From Stenotrophomonas sp. (GTDB lineage: Bacteria > Pseudomonadota > Gammaproteobacteria > Xanthomonadales > Xanthomonadaceae): a DNA stretch of 12,378 bases. Each line of letters starts with the position of its first letter. The first letter of the stretch is position 1. Under the pieces are notes generated by a model. That model was not told where the DNA came from, did not search any database, and saw only the letters and a list, made by a program, of their open reading frames with translations. Shown piece after piece: positions 1 through 6,154 of the stretch. Where the stretch lies: positions 1-12,378 of the forward strand of contig DOKO01000300.1 in the NCBI GenBank assembly GCA_003510825.1. The letters run 5' to 3'. The translations under genes were made by a program, and so were the position numbers.

Positions 1-370
1 CGGGCACATCCAGTCCGGTCGCCGCCTCGGCCGGTGCGGTGTCGACGCAGTAGGTACTCACGCTGTCGGCATAGCGGGCCGGGCTGCGGCGCATGAAGTC
101 GCACTGCAGGCCGGAGACGTTCTCTACTGCGATGGCCGTGGGCTGCCATGCCTGCAGGCGCTCCAGCAGCGGTTCCAGCATCGCCGGCTGGAACGCGTCG
201 GGCAGGGTGGAAAGATGCGGGCTGCCCAGAACCAGGACGTCATTCAAGCGGCCGGCAGGCGGTCCCTTGTGCTCGCCAGGATGGAAGGCGGGGCGGTACG
301 GCGCATCGGTGGCGCCAACGGCGGCACTGCACAGGCTCAGCAACAGAACACAGGCACGACGTTTGAACAT
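1..370 (-). CDS. Secreted DUF5694-like protein, 3' part missing (runs off left edge)
   Basis: The minus-strand frame stays open for 123 codons from ATG at 370 to the window edge. The start is supported by GGGAG six bases upstream of the ATG. The first 20 or so residues (MFKRRACVLLLSLCSAAVGA) form a clear Sec signal peptide with likely cleavage after AVGA, so the product should be periplasmic or exported. The mature part opens with VLVLGSPHLS followed by LEPLLERLQAWQPTAIAVEN. This LGxxH ... PTxIAVE pattern recalls the DUF5694 family of uncharacterised bacterial proteins; that assignment is from memory of the motif and is not certain. The gene diverges from the plus-strand small membrane protein. 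No enzymatic role can be assigned from the visible part. Confidence 0.72.
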   Translation of the reverse strand, partial: MFKRRACVLLLSLCSAAVGATDAPYRPAFHPGEHKGPPAGRLNDVLVLGSPHLSTLPDAFQPAMLEPLLERLQAWQPTAIAVENVSGLQCDFMRRSPARYADSVSTYCVDTAPAEAATGLDVP

Positions 371-535
371 GGGCTTCTCCCTGCAGTGGATGCATCCGTG
401 ATGACGATGATCCTGCACGCAGCGCGCCGCAAAGTAATCCCCCGTTGGTCACTACAACCTTCCGGCCGCCGCCTGCATCGCAGCCAGGCGAGGCATGGGC
501 CACAATGGACGTTGCAACCTGGAACGAACGACGAC

Positions 536-811
536 ATGGACGCTGCACTCCCCATCGTGACGATCGCCGCACTGCTCGGTGCGATCATCGGCTTTGTCGG
601 GCCGCTGGGCTGGCGATGGCAGCTGCTGCGGCTGTCGCCGGTGTTGCTGCTGCCGCTGGCCCTGCATGTCCTGCAGACCACGCCGTGGCTCTTTGGCGGC
701 GGCGGCAACTGGGTGACTGCGGCACTGCTGGTTTGGGTAGGCAGTCTCGGCTATCTACCGGCGGTGCTGGCCATCGCCGTGCTGCGCTGGATGATGTGGC
801 GGCAACGCTGA
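536..811 (+). CDS. Small integral membrane protein, function unknown
   Basis: This is a 91-residue ORF starting at ATG 536 and ending TGA 809-811. The same frame is open further upstream, but that part is Arg/His-rich and unlike a membrane protein, so 536, the first plausible ATG, is preferred. The upstream region GGAACGAACGACGAC is only a weak ribosome-binding site. The protein is strongly hydrophobic, with about three predicted membrane spans: residues roughly 4-25, 30-46 and 58-80. Its Arg-rich C-terminus (WMMWRQR) probably stays in the cytoplasm. Only 12 nt separate its stop from the GNAT start, so the two are probably co-transcribed. I do not recognise the family. The hydrophobic pattern and the operon spacing make a real gene likely. 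Confidence 0.62.
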   Translation: MDAALPIVTIAALLGAIIGFVGPLGWRWQLLRLSPVLLLPLALHVLQTTPWLFGGGGNWVTAALLVWVGSLGYLPAVLAIAVLRWMMWRQR

Positions 812-823
812 CCGCGGAGGAAC

Positions 824-1237
824 ATGATGCTGGTAAGGGTAGGCACTCTGGACGAAGCCCTGCAGGTGCTGCAGGGCGTGGGTGAGCTGGGCCAGGGGCG
901 CACGCACGCCACCTACTTGCAACGCCTGGACGGCCGTCGCCACCTGGTGCTGGTGGCCGAGCAGGGCGGTGAACTGGTCGGCTTCAAGGTGGGCTACGCG
1001 CTGGACCGCCGGCGCTTCTACAGCTGGGTCGGTGGCATCCATCCGGCACATCGCCGCCAGGGCATCGCCCAGGCCCTGCTGGAAACCCAGCAGCGCTGGG
1101 CCGCCGCGCAGGGCTATGACAGCATCGAGGTGAAGACCTCGCAGGCCTTCCCGCAGATGGTGGCCCTGCTGGAGCGCAACGGCTACCAGCCCCAGGGCGA
1201 GGCCGAGGGCAAGCTGCTGTATCGCCGGGTGCTGTGA
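824..1237 (+). CDS. GNAT family N-acetyltransferase
   Basis: A 137-residue protein with the single-domain GNAT fold: a beta-strand pair (HLVLVAEQGGELVGFKVGY), then a strand leading into the acetyl-CoA motif A (GGIHPAHRRQGIAQALLE, residues about 70-87, with the R/QxxGxA pyrophosphate loop at R77-A82), then a C-terminal NGYQ segment typical of the last strand. It transfers acetyl from acetyl-CoA to an unknown amine. GGAGG at 816-820 lies 3 nt before ATG 824 and 6 nt before a second in-frame ATG at 827. The second may be the true start, removing one Met. It follows the small membrane protein by 12 nt, as in an operon. Substrate cannot be inferred from sequence. Confidence 0.85.
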   Translation: MMLVRVGTLDEALQVLQGVGELGQGRTHATYLQRLDGRRHLVLVAEQGGELVGFKVGYALDRRRFYSWVGGIHPAHRRQGIAQALLETQQRWAAAQGYDSIEVKTSQAFPQMVALLERNGYQPQGEAEGKLLYRRVL

Positions 1238-1260
1238 AGACGCGGGGGCTGCAGTGACCC

Positions 1261-1287
1261 TAAAGGCCGCGACCCGCCGGCCGATAA
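1261..1287 (+). promoter_or_regulatory. FliA (sigma-28) flagellar/chemotaxis promoter
   Basis: TAAA at 1261-1264, exactly 15 bases of spacer (1265-1279), then GCCGATAA at 1280-1287. This matches the enterobacterial FliA consensus TAAA-N15-GCCGATAA at every position. It points toward the chemoreceptor gene starting at 1509, which is the expected kind of target for a late flagellar sigma factor. The predicted transcript start is near 1294-1296. Confidence 0.85.
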
Positions 1288-1508
1288 CCTGACTGGATCC
1301 CGCTCCTGTCCCTCGCTGCTGGACTCCAGGCTGCCCCCGACGGGCGGTCCGTGCTGTGTGTACCGCCTTCCGCAGTCCGCAGTCCAGAGCTTTACGCGCA
1401 CAACGAACAAGGACGCTTCCCCCGCGCGTCTGCAAGTCCAGGCAATTGATGGCCCCGCCGGGCACCCGCCCGCCGGATTGCATTCTATTGGACTCCGAGG
1501 AACCCACG
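1288..1508 (+). other. Long 5' leader of the chemoreceptor mRNA
   Basis: If transcription begins about 7 nt after the sigma-28 -10 box, the leader is about 215 nt. The chemoreceptor frame is open through part of it (from 1356), but the encoded peptide is Arg/Pro-rich and has no Shine-Dalgarno, while ATG 1509 has GAGGAA six bases upstream. I see a short palindrome CTGGACTCCAG (1319-1329), a repeated GCAGTCC (about 1373-1386), and no known riboswitch or obvious terminator. Confidence 0.45.
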
Positions 1509-3347
1509 ATGCTGATGCCAGGCTTCACGGCGGGTGAGCAGACACCGGCCGACCCGCACTCCCGTTTTTCGCCCTGGCGCGTGTTGCTGGGCGCGCTGGG
1601 CGGTCACCGCACCACCACCGAGCTGTCCGCGCAGGATCGCCGCCAGGATGAGCTGGCCGCGGAGGTGGCTGCGCTGCATCGCGTGCAGGCGGTCATCGAG
1701 TTCGCCCTGGACGGCACCATCCTGCAGGCCAATGAGAACTTCCTGCAGGCCGTGGGCTACCGCCTGGACGAGATCCAGGGCCAGCATCATTCCCTGTTCG
1801 TCGATCCCGAGCATGCCCGCAGCGCCGAGTACCGCGAGTTCTGGGCGCGGCTGGCGCGCGGCGAGTTCGACGCCGGCCAGTACCGGCGCTTCGGCAAGGG
1901 CGGGCGCGAGATCTGGATCCAGGCCTCGTACAACCCGGTGCTGGATCGCCAGGGGCGGCCGTACAAGGTGGTGAAGTTCGCTACCGACATCACTGCGCAG
2001 AAGCTGCAGGCCGCCGATTCGGCCGGCCAGCTGGCGGCGATCGACAAGTCGCAGGCGGTCATCGAGTTCAGCCTGGACGGACGCATTCTGTCGGCCAACG
2101 CCAACTTTCTGGACGCCACCGGTTACACGCTGGACGAGGTCCGTGGCCAGCACCATTCCCTGTTCGTCGAACCCGACCACCGCGGGAGCGCCGAGTACCG
2201 GCAGTTCTGGGAAAAACTGGGCCGTGGCGAGTACGACGCCGGCCAGTACCGGCGGCTGGGCAAGGGCGGGCGCGAGGTGTGGATCCAGGCGTCGTACAAC
2301 CCGATCCTCGACATGAACGGCCGCCCGTTCAAGGTGGTGAAGTACGCGACCGACATCACCGCCCAGGTGCACGAGAACCAGGCCACCCAGCGCGCCGTCG
2401 CGCAGACCCGCGAAGTGGTGGCGGCGGCAAAACAGGGCGACCTGACCCACCATGTGGACATGACCGACAAGCGCGGGCCGATCGCCGAGCTGTGCGAGGG
2501 CGTCAACGCGCTGGTGGAGGCAATGGCCGGCATTCTTGGCCAGATCAAGTTCGCCGCCGACACCATTGCGGTGGGCGCGAGCGAGATCGCGCAGGGCAAC
2601 AGCGACCTGTCCCAGCGCACCGAGCAGCAGGCGGCCTCGCTGGAAGAAACGGCAGTGTCGATGAAGGGCCTGGCCGACACCGTGCAGCGCACCGCCACCA
2701 ACGCACGCCAGGCCAGCGAACTGGCCGGCGGCGCGGCAGACGTGGCCGCGCGCGGTGGCACCGTGGTACATGAAGTGGTCTCGACCATGGCGGTGATCAA
2801 CGCCTCCTCGCGCCGCATCGTCGACATCATCGGGGTGATCGACGGCATTGCGTTCCAGACCAACATCCTCGCGTTGAACGCGGCGGTGGAAGCGGCGCGC
2901 GCGGGCCAGCATGGTCGTGGCTTCGCGGTGGTGGCCACCGAGATCCGCGAGCTGTCGCAGCGTTCGGCCAGCGCGGCCAAGGAGATCAAGCAGCTCATCG
3001 ACGCATCTGTGGCCAACGTCGGCGCTGGCACCGCGCAGGTGGAAAGCGCCGGGCGCACCATGGATGAGATCGTGCGCGACGTACGCCGGGTCAGCGACCT
3101 GATGACCCAGATCAGCACGGCGGCCCAGCAGCAGAGCGATGACATCCAGCAGATGAACCAGGCCGTGGACCTGATCGACCAGGGCACGCAGCAGAACGCG
3201 GCACTGGTGGAAGAGGCATCGGCGGCGGCACGCAGCATGGAGGAACAGTCCGCGCAGCTGCTGCAGACGGTGGCCGGGTTCCGGGTTGATGCGGGGCAGG
3301 GCGGTGCGACGGCGCACCGTACGCCGATGCTGCGGGTAGTGCCCTGA
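1509..3347 (+). CDS. Soluble PAS-PAS methyl-accepting chemotaxis protein (BdlA-like)
   Basis: A 612-residue receptor starting at ATG 1509, chosen for the GAGGAA site at 1497-1502. It has no signal peptide or membrane span, so it should be cytoplasmic. Two PAS domains (about 56-170 and 178-292) are nearly identical and spaced exactly 122 residues apart. Each contains AVIEF, GQHHSLFV and a YNP strand. A HAMP-like helix pair with a GDLT motif (about 300-345) leads to the signalling hairpin. The methylation helix holds TEQQAASLEET (371-381), and the kinase-contact tip is DGIAFQTNILALNAAVEAAR (445-464). No C-terminal NWETF-type pentapeptide is present. The PAS-PAS-MCP layout matches Pseudomonas BdlA, a biofilm-dispersal sensor. 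Ligand (flavin, heme or small molecule) is not evident. The sigma-28 promoter upstream implies co-regulation with flagella. Confidence 0.93.
   Translation: MLMPGFTAGEQTPADPHSRFSPWRVLLGALGGHRTTTELSAQDRRQDELAAEVAALHRVQAVIEFALDGTILQANENFLQAVGYRLDEIQGQHHSLFVDPEHARSAEYREFWARLARGEFDAGQYRRFGKGGREIWIQASYNPVLDRQGRPYKVVKFATDITAQKLQAADSAGQLAAIDKSQAVIEFSLDGRILSANANFLDATGYTLDEVRGQHHSLFVEPDHRGSAEYRQFWEKLGRGEYDAGQYRRLGKGGREVWIQASYNPILDMNGRPFKVVKYATDITAQVHENQATQRAVAQTREVVAAAKQGDLTHHVDMTDKRGPIAELCEGVNALVEAMAGILGQIKFAADTIAVGASEIAQGNSDLSQRTEQQAASLEETAVSMKGLADTVQRTATNARQASELAGGAADVAARGGTVVHEVVSTMAVINASSRRIVDIIGVIDGIAFQTNILALNAAVEAARAGQHGRGFAVVATEIRELSQRSASAAKEIKQLIDASVANVGAGTAQVESAGRTMDEIVRDVRRVSDLMTQISTAAQQQSDDIQQMNQAVDLIDQGTQQNAALVEEASAAARSMEEQSAQLLQTVAGFRVDAGQGGATAHRTPMLRVVP
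1683..2368 (+). repeat. In-frame 366-bp tandem duplication encoding the two PAS domains
   Basis: Landmarks recur exactly 366 bp (122 codons) apart: GCAGGCGGTCATCGAGTTC at 1685 and 2051, CCAGCA at 1781 and 2147, and the AAGGTGGTGAAG segment near 1964 and 2330. Long stretches are identical at DNA level, including third codon positions. This indicates an internal gene duplication that is recent or kept uniform by gene conversion. Confidence 0.85.
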
Positions 3348-3374
3348 AGCCGGGGGATGTGCCTCCAGAAACGC

Positions 3375-3403
3375 AAAAGGCCAGGTCGATGACCTGGCCT
3401 TTT
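3375..3403. terminator. Bidirectional rho-independent terminator
   Basis: AAAAGGCCAGGTC (3375-3387) and GACCTGGCCTTTT (3391-3403) are perfect 13-bp arms around the 3-nt loop GAT. The T tract on each strand suits both the chemoreceptor mRNA (+) and the tRNA-Leu transcript (-), which converge here. Confidence 0.92.
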
Positions 3404-3409
3404 GTTCGA

Positions 3410-3495
3410 TGGTGCCGGTGAAAGGACTCGAACCTTCATGGGGTCACCCCCGGCTGATTTTGAGTCAGCTGCGTATACCATTCCGCCACACCGGC
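3410..3495 (-). tRNA. tRNA-Leu (anticodon CAA)
   Basis: The minus strand folds as an 86-nt class II tRNA with encoded CCA. The acceptor stem is GCCGGTG/CACCGGC with discriminator A. The anticodon stem is GCTGA/TCAGC around the loop CTCAAAA, giving anticodon CAA, which reads UUG. There is an extended variable arm (CCGGGGGTGACCCCATG) and a TTCGAGT T-loop. A likely -10 box, TACACT on the minus strand (plus 3507-3512), lies about 11 nt upstream of the mature 5' end. The shared terminator at 3375-3403 lies directly downstream. No integrated element or repeated 3' end is seen beside it. Confidence 0.96.
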
Positions 3496-3631
3496 AGCAG
3501 CGGGCTAGTGTAACCGAGCCCGGCGGACCTTCATAGAGGCCTGTTCGGACAGGGCCGGAAGCCCGCCGTCCTGTCGGCAATGGCTGGCTGATGGCTATAC
3601 TGGATCGGCTTAACAGGTGGGGGGAGGCCCC

Positions 3632-4012
3632 ATGGCGGCGTTGCAGGATCTGCGCGTATTGGTGGTCGAAAACGACGAAATGAGTGCGGCCCTGCTGCAG
3701 ATGCAGCTGGTGCAGGCCGGCGCCGTGGTCGTCGGCCTGGCGGCGACGGTTGCTGAGTCGCTGCGCCTGCTGCAGGAAACCTCGCCGGACGTGGCACTGC
3801 TGGATTACCGGCTGGCCCGCAACGAAACCAGTGAGCCGGTCGCCGCGGCGCTCGCCGCAGCGGGCGTGCCCTTCGTGCTGGCCACCGGCATGACCGCCGA
3901 GCAGCTGCCTGCATCGATGCGCGGCGGCGTGCTGCTGGTGAAACCCTATCTGTCGGTGGATCTGTCCCAGGCCTTGCTGCGTGCGGTCGGGCGCACCAGC
4001 ACGCGGGCCTGA
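3632..4012 (+). CDS. Single-domain response regulator (CheY-like receiver)
   Basis: A 126-residue stand-alone receiver domain. ATG 3632 is preferred over GTG 3617 because GGAGG (3623-3627) lies 4 nt upstream. Visible receiver landmarks are the phospho-acceptor D58 (VALLDYRL), the conserved Thr T85 (FVLATGM) and Lys K104 (LLVKPY). The N-terminal acidic site reads VENDE (E13-N14-D15), so one of the usual two Mg-binding acidic residues is Asn. The ATVAEAL-like segment after the second strand (LAATVAESLRLL) resembles regulators paired with HWE/HisKA_2 kinases; that is inference. There is no output domain, so it probably acts by protein contact or as a phosphate sink. No kinase gene is adjacent. 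A -10-like TATACT lies at 3596-3601. It converges on the SRAP gene 15 nt away. Confidence 0.88.
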   Translation: MAALQDLRVLVVENDEMSAALLQMQLVQAGAVVVGLAATVAESLRLLQETSPDVALLDYRLARNETSEPVAAALAAAGVPFVLATGMTAEQLPASMRGGVLLVKPYLSVDLSQALLRAVGRTSTRA

Positions 4013-4034
4013 GCGCAGTCTTCCGGCTCAGGCC
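4006..4034. terminator. Inverted repeat spanning both stop codons of convergent genes
   Basis: GGCCTGAGC (4006-4014) and GCTCAGGCC (4026-4034) form perfect 9-bp arms with an 11-nt loop. The left arm contains the response-regulator stop (4010-4012) and the right arm contains the SRAP stop (4028-4030, minus strand). There is no T tract on either side, so it may be a rho-independent-like terminator or an mRNA 3'-end stabiliser; the role is inferred. Confidence 0.55.
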
Positions 4035-4984
4035 GCTTCCTCGTAGATGTAACGCAGATCCTCGCGGTCATCGAGGATGGCGTACTGCGTGGCCAGCTGG
4101 TCCGGATCGGGATTGAGCCAGGCGTCCAGGTGTTCACGACGGATCGGTACCACGCCGCGGTCATGGCCGGCGGCAGCGACATCGGCAGGTGGTGCGTCGG
4201 TGATCGCGGCGAAGGACAGCAGGCGCCCCTCCGGTCCTTCCCATTCGGCCCACAGGCAGGCCAGCAGCAGGTCGCGCGGTGGATCGGGGCGGAATTCCAG
4301 GACCACGTCCTGTTCCTTTTCATCGGCACCCAGGCTGCGGCCGGCGATGGCATGGCGCGGCACATGCTCGTAGAACGCGCTGACCACCACCACGCCATGG
4401 CGCAGGCCGAAGGCGCCGCGCCAGTAGCCTTCCAGACTGTCGCGGCGCGCGTTGTAGGTGCCCGGGTACAGCACGTCGTTGCGAGCGGGCTTGTCCGGCA
4501 GGCGGCATTGGTAGCGCATCGGCTTGATGACCCGCTGACCGTTCTCGCTGACCATCACCGGTGCGTAGGTGCCGGGGAAGATGCGGTTGTCGCGCGGCAG
4601 CAGCTGCACACGATGCAGATCGTCCAGGCGGGCCTGTGCACGCTCGATGCGGTTGCTGGCCACGCGCAGGTCGTTGCGCGCCTTCTGCGTCGGCCGCGTG
4701 GCCAGGGTGGCGTTGGCGATGTCGCGCCGCTCGCCCTGCTTCAGCAGCTCGGCCTGCAGCGTCTGCTGCTCCTCGGCATGCCATTGCTGGATCTTCGCCA
4801 CGATGTCGCGGCCCTGTTCGGTGCGCGCGCCGGCAAAACCATCGTCCATGGCCTTGGGCGTCTTCGGCCGTTTTTTGCCGGGATCGTGTGCGTACAGCTC
4901 GGCGAATTCTTCCAGCGACAGCACGGCGCCGTACTCACGGACGAGCTTGGCGTAGTCGGCGCGGATCAGGGCGGAATAGCACAT
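4028..4984 (-). CDS. SRAP (SOS response-associated peptidase, YedK/HMCES-type) protein with large insert
   Basis: A 318-residue protein starting MCYSALIRADY at 4984, so the catalytic Cys is residue 2 after Met removal. Family landmarks are retained: N178 (YPGTYNAR), E206 (SAFYEHV, matching WFEW of YedK) and H274 (AAGHDRGV, matching HDRRP). SRAP proteins form a thiazolidine crosslink through Cys2 with abasic sites in single-stranded DNA, protecting them during replication. E. coli YedK is 222 residues. Here the distance from C2 to the Asn is 176 instead of about 73, because of a Lys/Arg/Glu/Gln-rich, probably helical insert (about residues 34-130). An upstream in-frame start at 5062 would overlap the divergent GNAT start and is rejected. 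The start has no strong Shine-Dalgarno. No LexA box is recognisable upstream. Confidence 0.88.
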   Translation of the reverse strand: MCYSALIRADYAKLVREYGAVLSLEEFAELYAHDPGKKRPKTPKAMDDGFAGARTEQGRDIVAKIQQWHAEEQQTLQAELLKQGERRDIANATLATRPTQKARNDLRVASNRIERAQARLDDLHRVQLLPRDNRIFPGTYAPVMVSENGQRVIKPMRYQCRLPDKPARNDVLYPGTYNARRDSLEGYWRGAFGLRHGVVVVSAFYEHVPRHAIAGRSLGADEKEQDVVLEFRPDPPRDLLLACLWAEWEGPEGRLLSFAAITDAPPADVAAAGHDRGVVPIRREHLDAWLNPDPDQLATQYAILDDREDLRYIYEEAA

Positions 4985-5003
4985 GGGCGTTCTATGGGCG
5001 AAG

Positions 5004-5020
5004 GTCGCAGCGGCTGCGAC
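5004..5020. repeat. Small inverted repeat in the SRAP/GNAT divergent promoter region
   Basis: GTCGCAG (5004-5010), CGG, CTGCGAC (5014-5020): a perfect 7-bp dyad in the 76-bp gap between two divergent starts. It could be an operator or a leader hairpin. No matching regulator is identifiable. Confidence 0.4.
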
Positions 5021-5060
5021 GAGACTGCGGCAGGATAGCCCGACACCCGGGAGATGACGC

Positions 5061-5477
5061 ATGAACGATTCGACGACCTGCCAGTTCCGCGATGGCGTGC
5101 CGACCGTTGAGGATTACTGCCAGCTGCGCCTGCTGGCGGGGCTGAGCGCCAAGACCGCCGAGGCAGCCAGCCGCGCGCTGCCCAATACCCTGTTCGGGGT
5201 CTGCGCGTACCAGGGCAGCGAACTGGTGGCGATGGGGCGGATCGTCGGCGATGGTGGCTGCCACCTGCAGGTGTGCGATATCGCCGTCGTGCCCCGGTTG
5301 CAGGGGCAGGGCCTGGGCAAGGAGGTGATGCGGCGGCTGGACGCCTGGATGCAGGCAACGCTGCCGCCTTCGGCCTATGTGAGCCTGCTGGCCGATGGTG
5401 AGGCCCACCGCCTGTATGCGCAGTTCGGGTTTGCACCGACCGCGCCGGCCTCGATCGGGATGTACCGGCGGTTCTGA
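5061..5477 (+). CDS. GNAT family N-acetyltransferase
   Basis: A 138-residue single-domain GNAT protein with ATG 5061 and GGGAG at 5049-5053, 7 nt upstream. The acetyl-CoA motif A is clear: DIAVVPRLQGQGLGKEVMRR, with the pyrophosphate-binding loop R79-L-Q-G-Q-G-L-G86. The C-terminal LYAQFGFAPT segment is the usual Tyr-containing motif B region. The segment AMGRIVGDGG is the strand-turn-strand before motif A. It is unlike the first GNAT in this window beyond the shared fold. It diverges from the SRAP gene; whether they are functionally linked is unknown. Substrate not predictable. Confidence 0.87.
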   Translation: MNDSTTCQFRDGVPTVEDYCQLRLLAGLSAKTAEAASRALPNTLFGVCAYQGSELVAMGRIVGDGGCHLQVCDIAVVPRLQGQGLGKEVMRRLDAWMQATLPPSAYVSLLADGEAHRLYAQFGFAPTAPASIGMYRRF

Positions 5478-5497
5478 GTCCGTGGCATCAGGCATTC

Positions 5498-5520
5498 ATC
5501 CACGCATGGCGTGGATCTAC
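5498..5520 (-). repeat. SMAG-type REP element (GTAG plus palindrome)
   Basis: On the minus strand it reads GTAG, then ATCCACGC-CAT-GCGTGGAT, an 8-bp stem with a 3-nt loop. This GTAG-headed hairpin matches what I recall of the SMAG repetitive family of Stenotrophomonas maltophilia. It lies 20 nt after the GNAT stop, a typical intergenic location, and could stabilise or end that mRNA. It is mobilised in trans, if at all, by RAYT-type TnpA. Confidence 0.82.
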
Positions 5521-5536
5521 TGGAATGACAGGCAAA

Positions 5537-5560
5537 GAAAAACCCCGGCCGAGGCCGGGG
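5537..5560 (-). terminator. Rho-independent terminator of the tRNA array
   Basis: CCCCGGCC (5543-5550) GA GGCCGGGG (5553-5560). Read on the minus strand, the hairpin is followed by TTTTTC. It lies 11 nt past the last tRNA-Glu CCA end. Confidence 0.93.
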
Positions 5561-5571
5561 TCTTCAAGAAT

Positions 5572-5647
5572 TGGCGTCCCCACGGGGATTCGAACCCCGG
5601 TCGCCACCGTGAAAGGGTGATGTCCTAGGCCTCTAGACGATGGGGAC
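5572..5647 (-). tRNA. tRNA-Glu (anticodon TTC), copy nearest the terminator
   Basis: A 76-nt tRNA with encoded CCA on the minus strand. The acceptor stem begins GTCCCCA and ends TGGGGAC, with discriminator G. The anticodon loop CTTTCAC gives TTC, and the T-loop is GTTCGAATC. The sequence looks identical to the two other tRNA-Glu copies here. It is the last gene of the Ala-Glu-Ala-Glu transcription unit. Confidence 0.97.
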
Positions 5648-5693
5648 GCACGAAAACTTCAAGTTGTAGATCTTCGACGGCCTAATGTCGAAG

Positions 5694-5769
5694 TGGTGGA
5701 GCCAAGCGGGATCGAACCGCTGACCTCCTGCATGCCATGCAGGCGCTCTCCCAGCTGAGCTATGGCCCC
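5694..5769 (-). tRNA. tRNA-Ala (anticodon GGC), copy 1
   Basis: A 76-nt tRNA with encoded CCA. The acceptor stem is GGGGCCA/TGGCTCC with one G-U pair, discriminator A. The anticodon stem CCTGC/GCAGG encloses loop ATGGCAT, giving GGC, which reads GCC and GCU codons; GCC is heavily used in this GC-rich genome. It is identical to the other two Ala copies in the window. Confidence 0.97.
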
Positions 5770-5816
5770 ATGAAACTCCGGATTGTCCTGCATGGGAGCA
5801 GGGTCCGTTTTGAAAC

Positions 5817-5892
5817 TGGCGTCCCCACGGGGATTCGAACCCCGGTCGCCACCGTGAAAGGGTGATGTCCTAGGCCTCTAGACGATGGGGAC
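5817..5892 (-). tRNA. tRNA-Glu (anticodon TTC), middle copy
   Basis: Same 76-nt sequence as the copy at 5572-5647, offset by 245 bp. It follows the second tRNA-Ala in the transcript. Confidence 0.97.
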
Positions 5893-5941
5893 GCACGAAA
5901 AACTTCAAGTTGTAGAACCTTCGACGGCCTAATGTCGAAAG

Positions 5942-6017
5942 TGGTGGAGCCAAGCGGGATCGAACCGCTGACCTCCTGCATGCCATGCAGGCGCTCTCCC
6001 AGCTGAGCTATGGCCCC
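5942..6017 (-). tRNA. tRNA-Ala (anticodon GGC), copy 2
   Basis: Same 76-nt sequence as the other Ala copies. It is the first gene after the internal promoter at 6035-6063. Confidence 0.97.
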
Positions 6018-6034
6018 GTGTTACCGAGCCGCCT

Positions 6035-6063
6035 ATCTTACCAACGTATTCACCTTTGTGGAA
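6035..6063 (-). promoter_or_regulatory. Promoter for the Ala-Glu-Ala-Glu tRNA unit
   Basis: On the minus strand: TTCCAC (-35, plus 6058-6063), 17-bp spacer, TAAGAT (-10, plus 6035-6040). A GC-rich discriminator (GGCGGCTCGG) follows, as is usual for stringently controlled stable-RNA promoters. The mature tRNA begins 17 nt after the -10 box. Confidence 0.65.
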
Positions 6064-6154
6064 GCTTTTTTTTCGCTTTCTTCGTTGTGGTTCACCAGGG
6101 CCACGAGGGCAGGGGAACCGCAACGCCACAACCTGAACGCCGGTAGGCGGTGAA

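Larger units (their letters stand above)
5572..6017 (-). repeat. Tandemly duplicated tRNA-Ala/tRNA-Glu block
   Basis: Two units, 5572-5769 and 5817-6017, each hold Glu and Ala genes plus a spacer. The spacers (5648-5693 and 5893-5941) are near-identical, differing by about three single-base indels and one substitution. The third Glu/Ala pair (6202-6408) has a different spacer apart from a short hairpin core. This indicates a more recent duplication of the inner pair. Confidence 0.85.

Noticed and set aside
1356..1508. N-terminal extension of the chemoreceptor from an upstream GTG or ATG
   Set aside because: The extension is Arg/Pro-rich, has no ribosome-binding site and lies in the predicted leader. 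ATG 1509 has a good GAGGAA site.
1485..3580. Minus-strand open frames of about 610 and 485 codons across the chemoreceptor
   Set aside because: They are shadows of the PAS-MCP gene in other frames; one also runs through tRNA-Leu. No family motif is visible.
3410..3631. tRNA-Leu as a possible island attachment site
   Set aside because: No integrase, no repeated tRNA 3' end and no change in gene style is seen on either side within the window.
4985..5062. Upstream start at 5062 for the SRAP protein
   Set aside because: SRAP proteins need Cys at position 2, which is satisfied only by the MCYS start at 4984. The longer form would overlap the divergent GNAT start.
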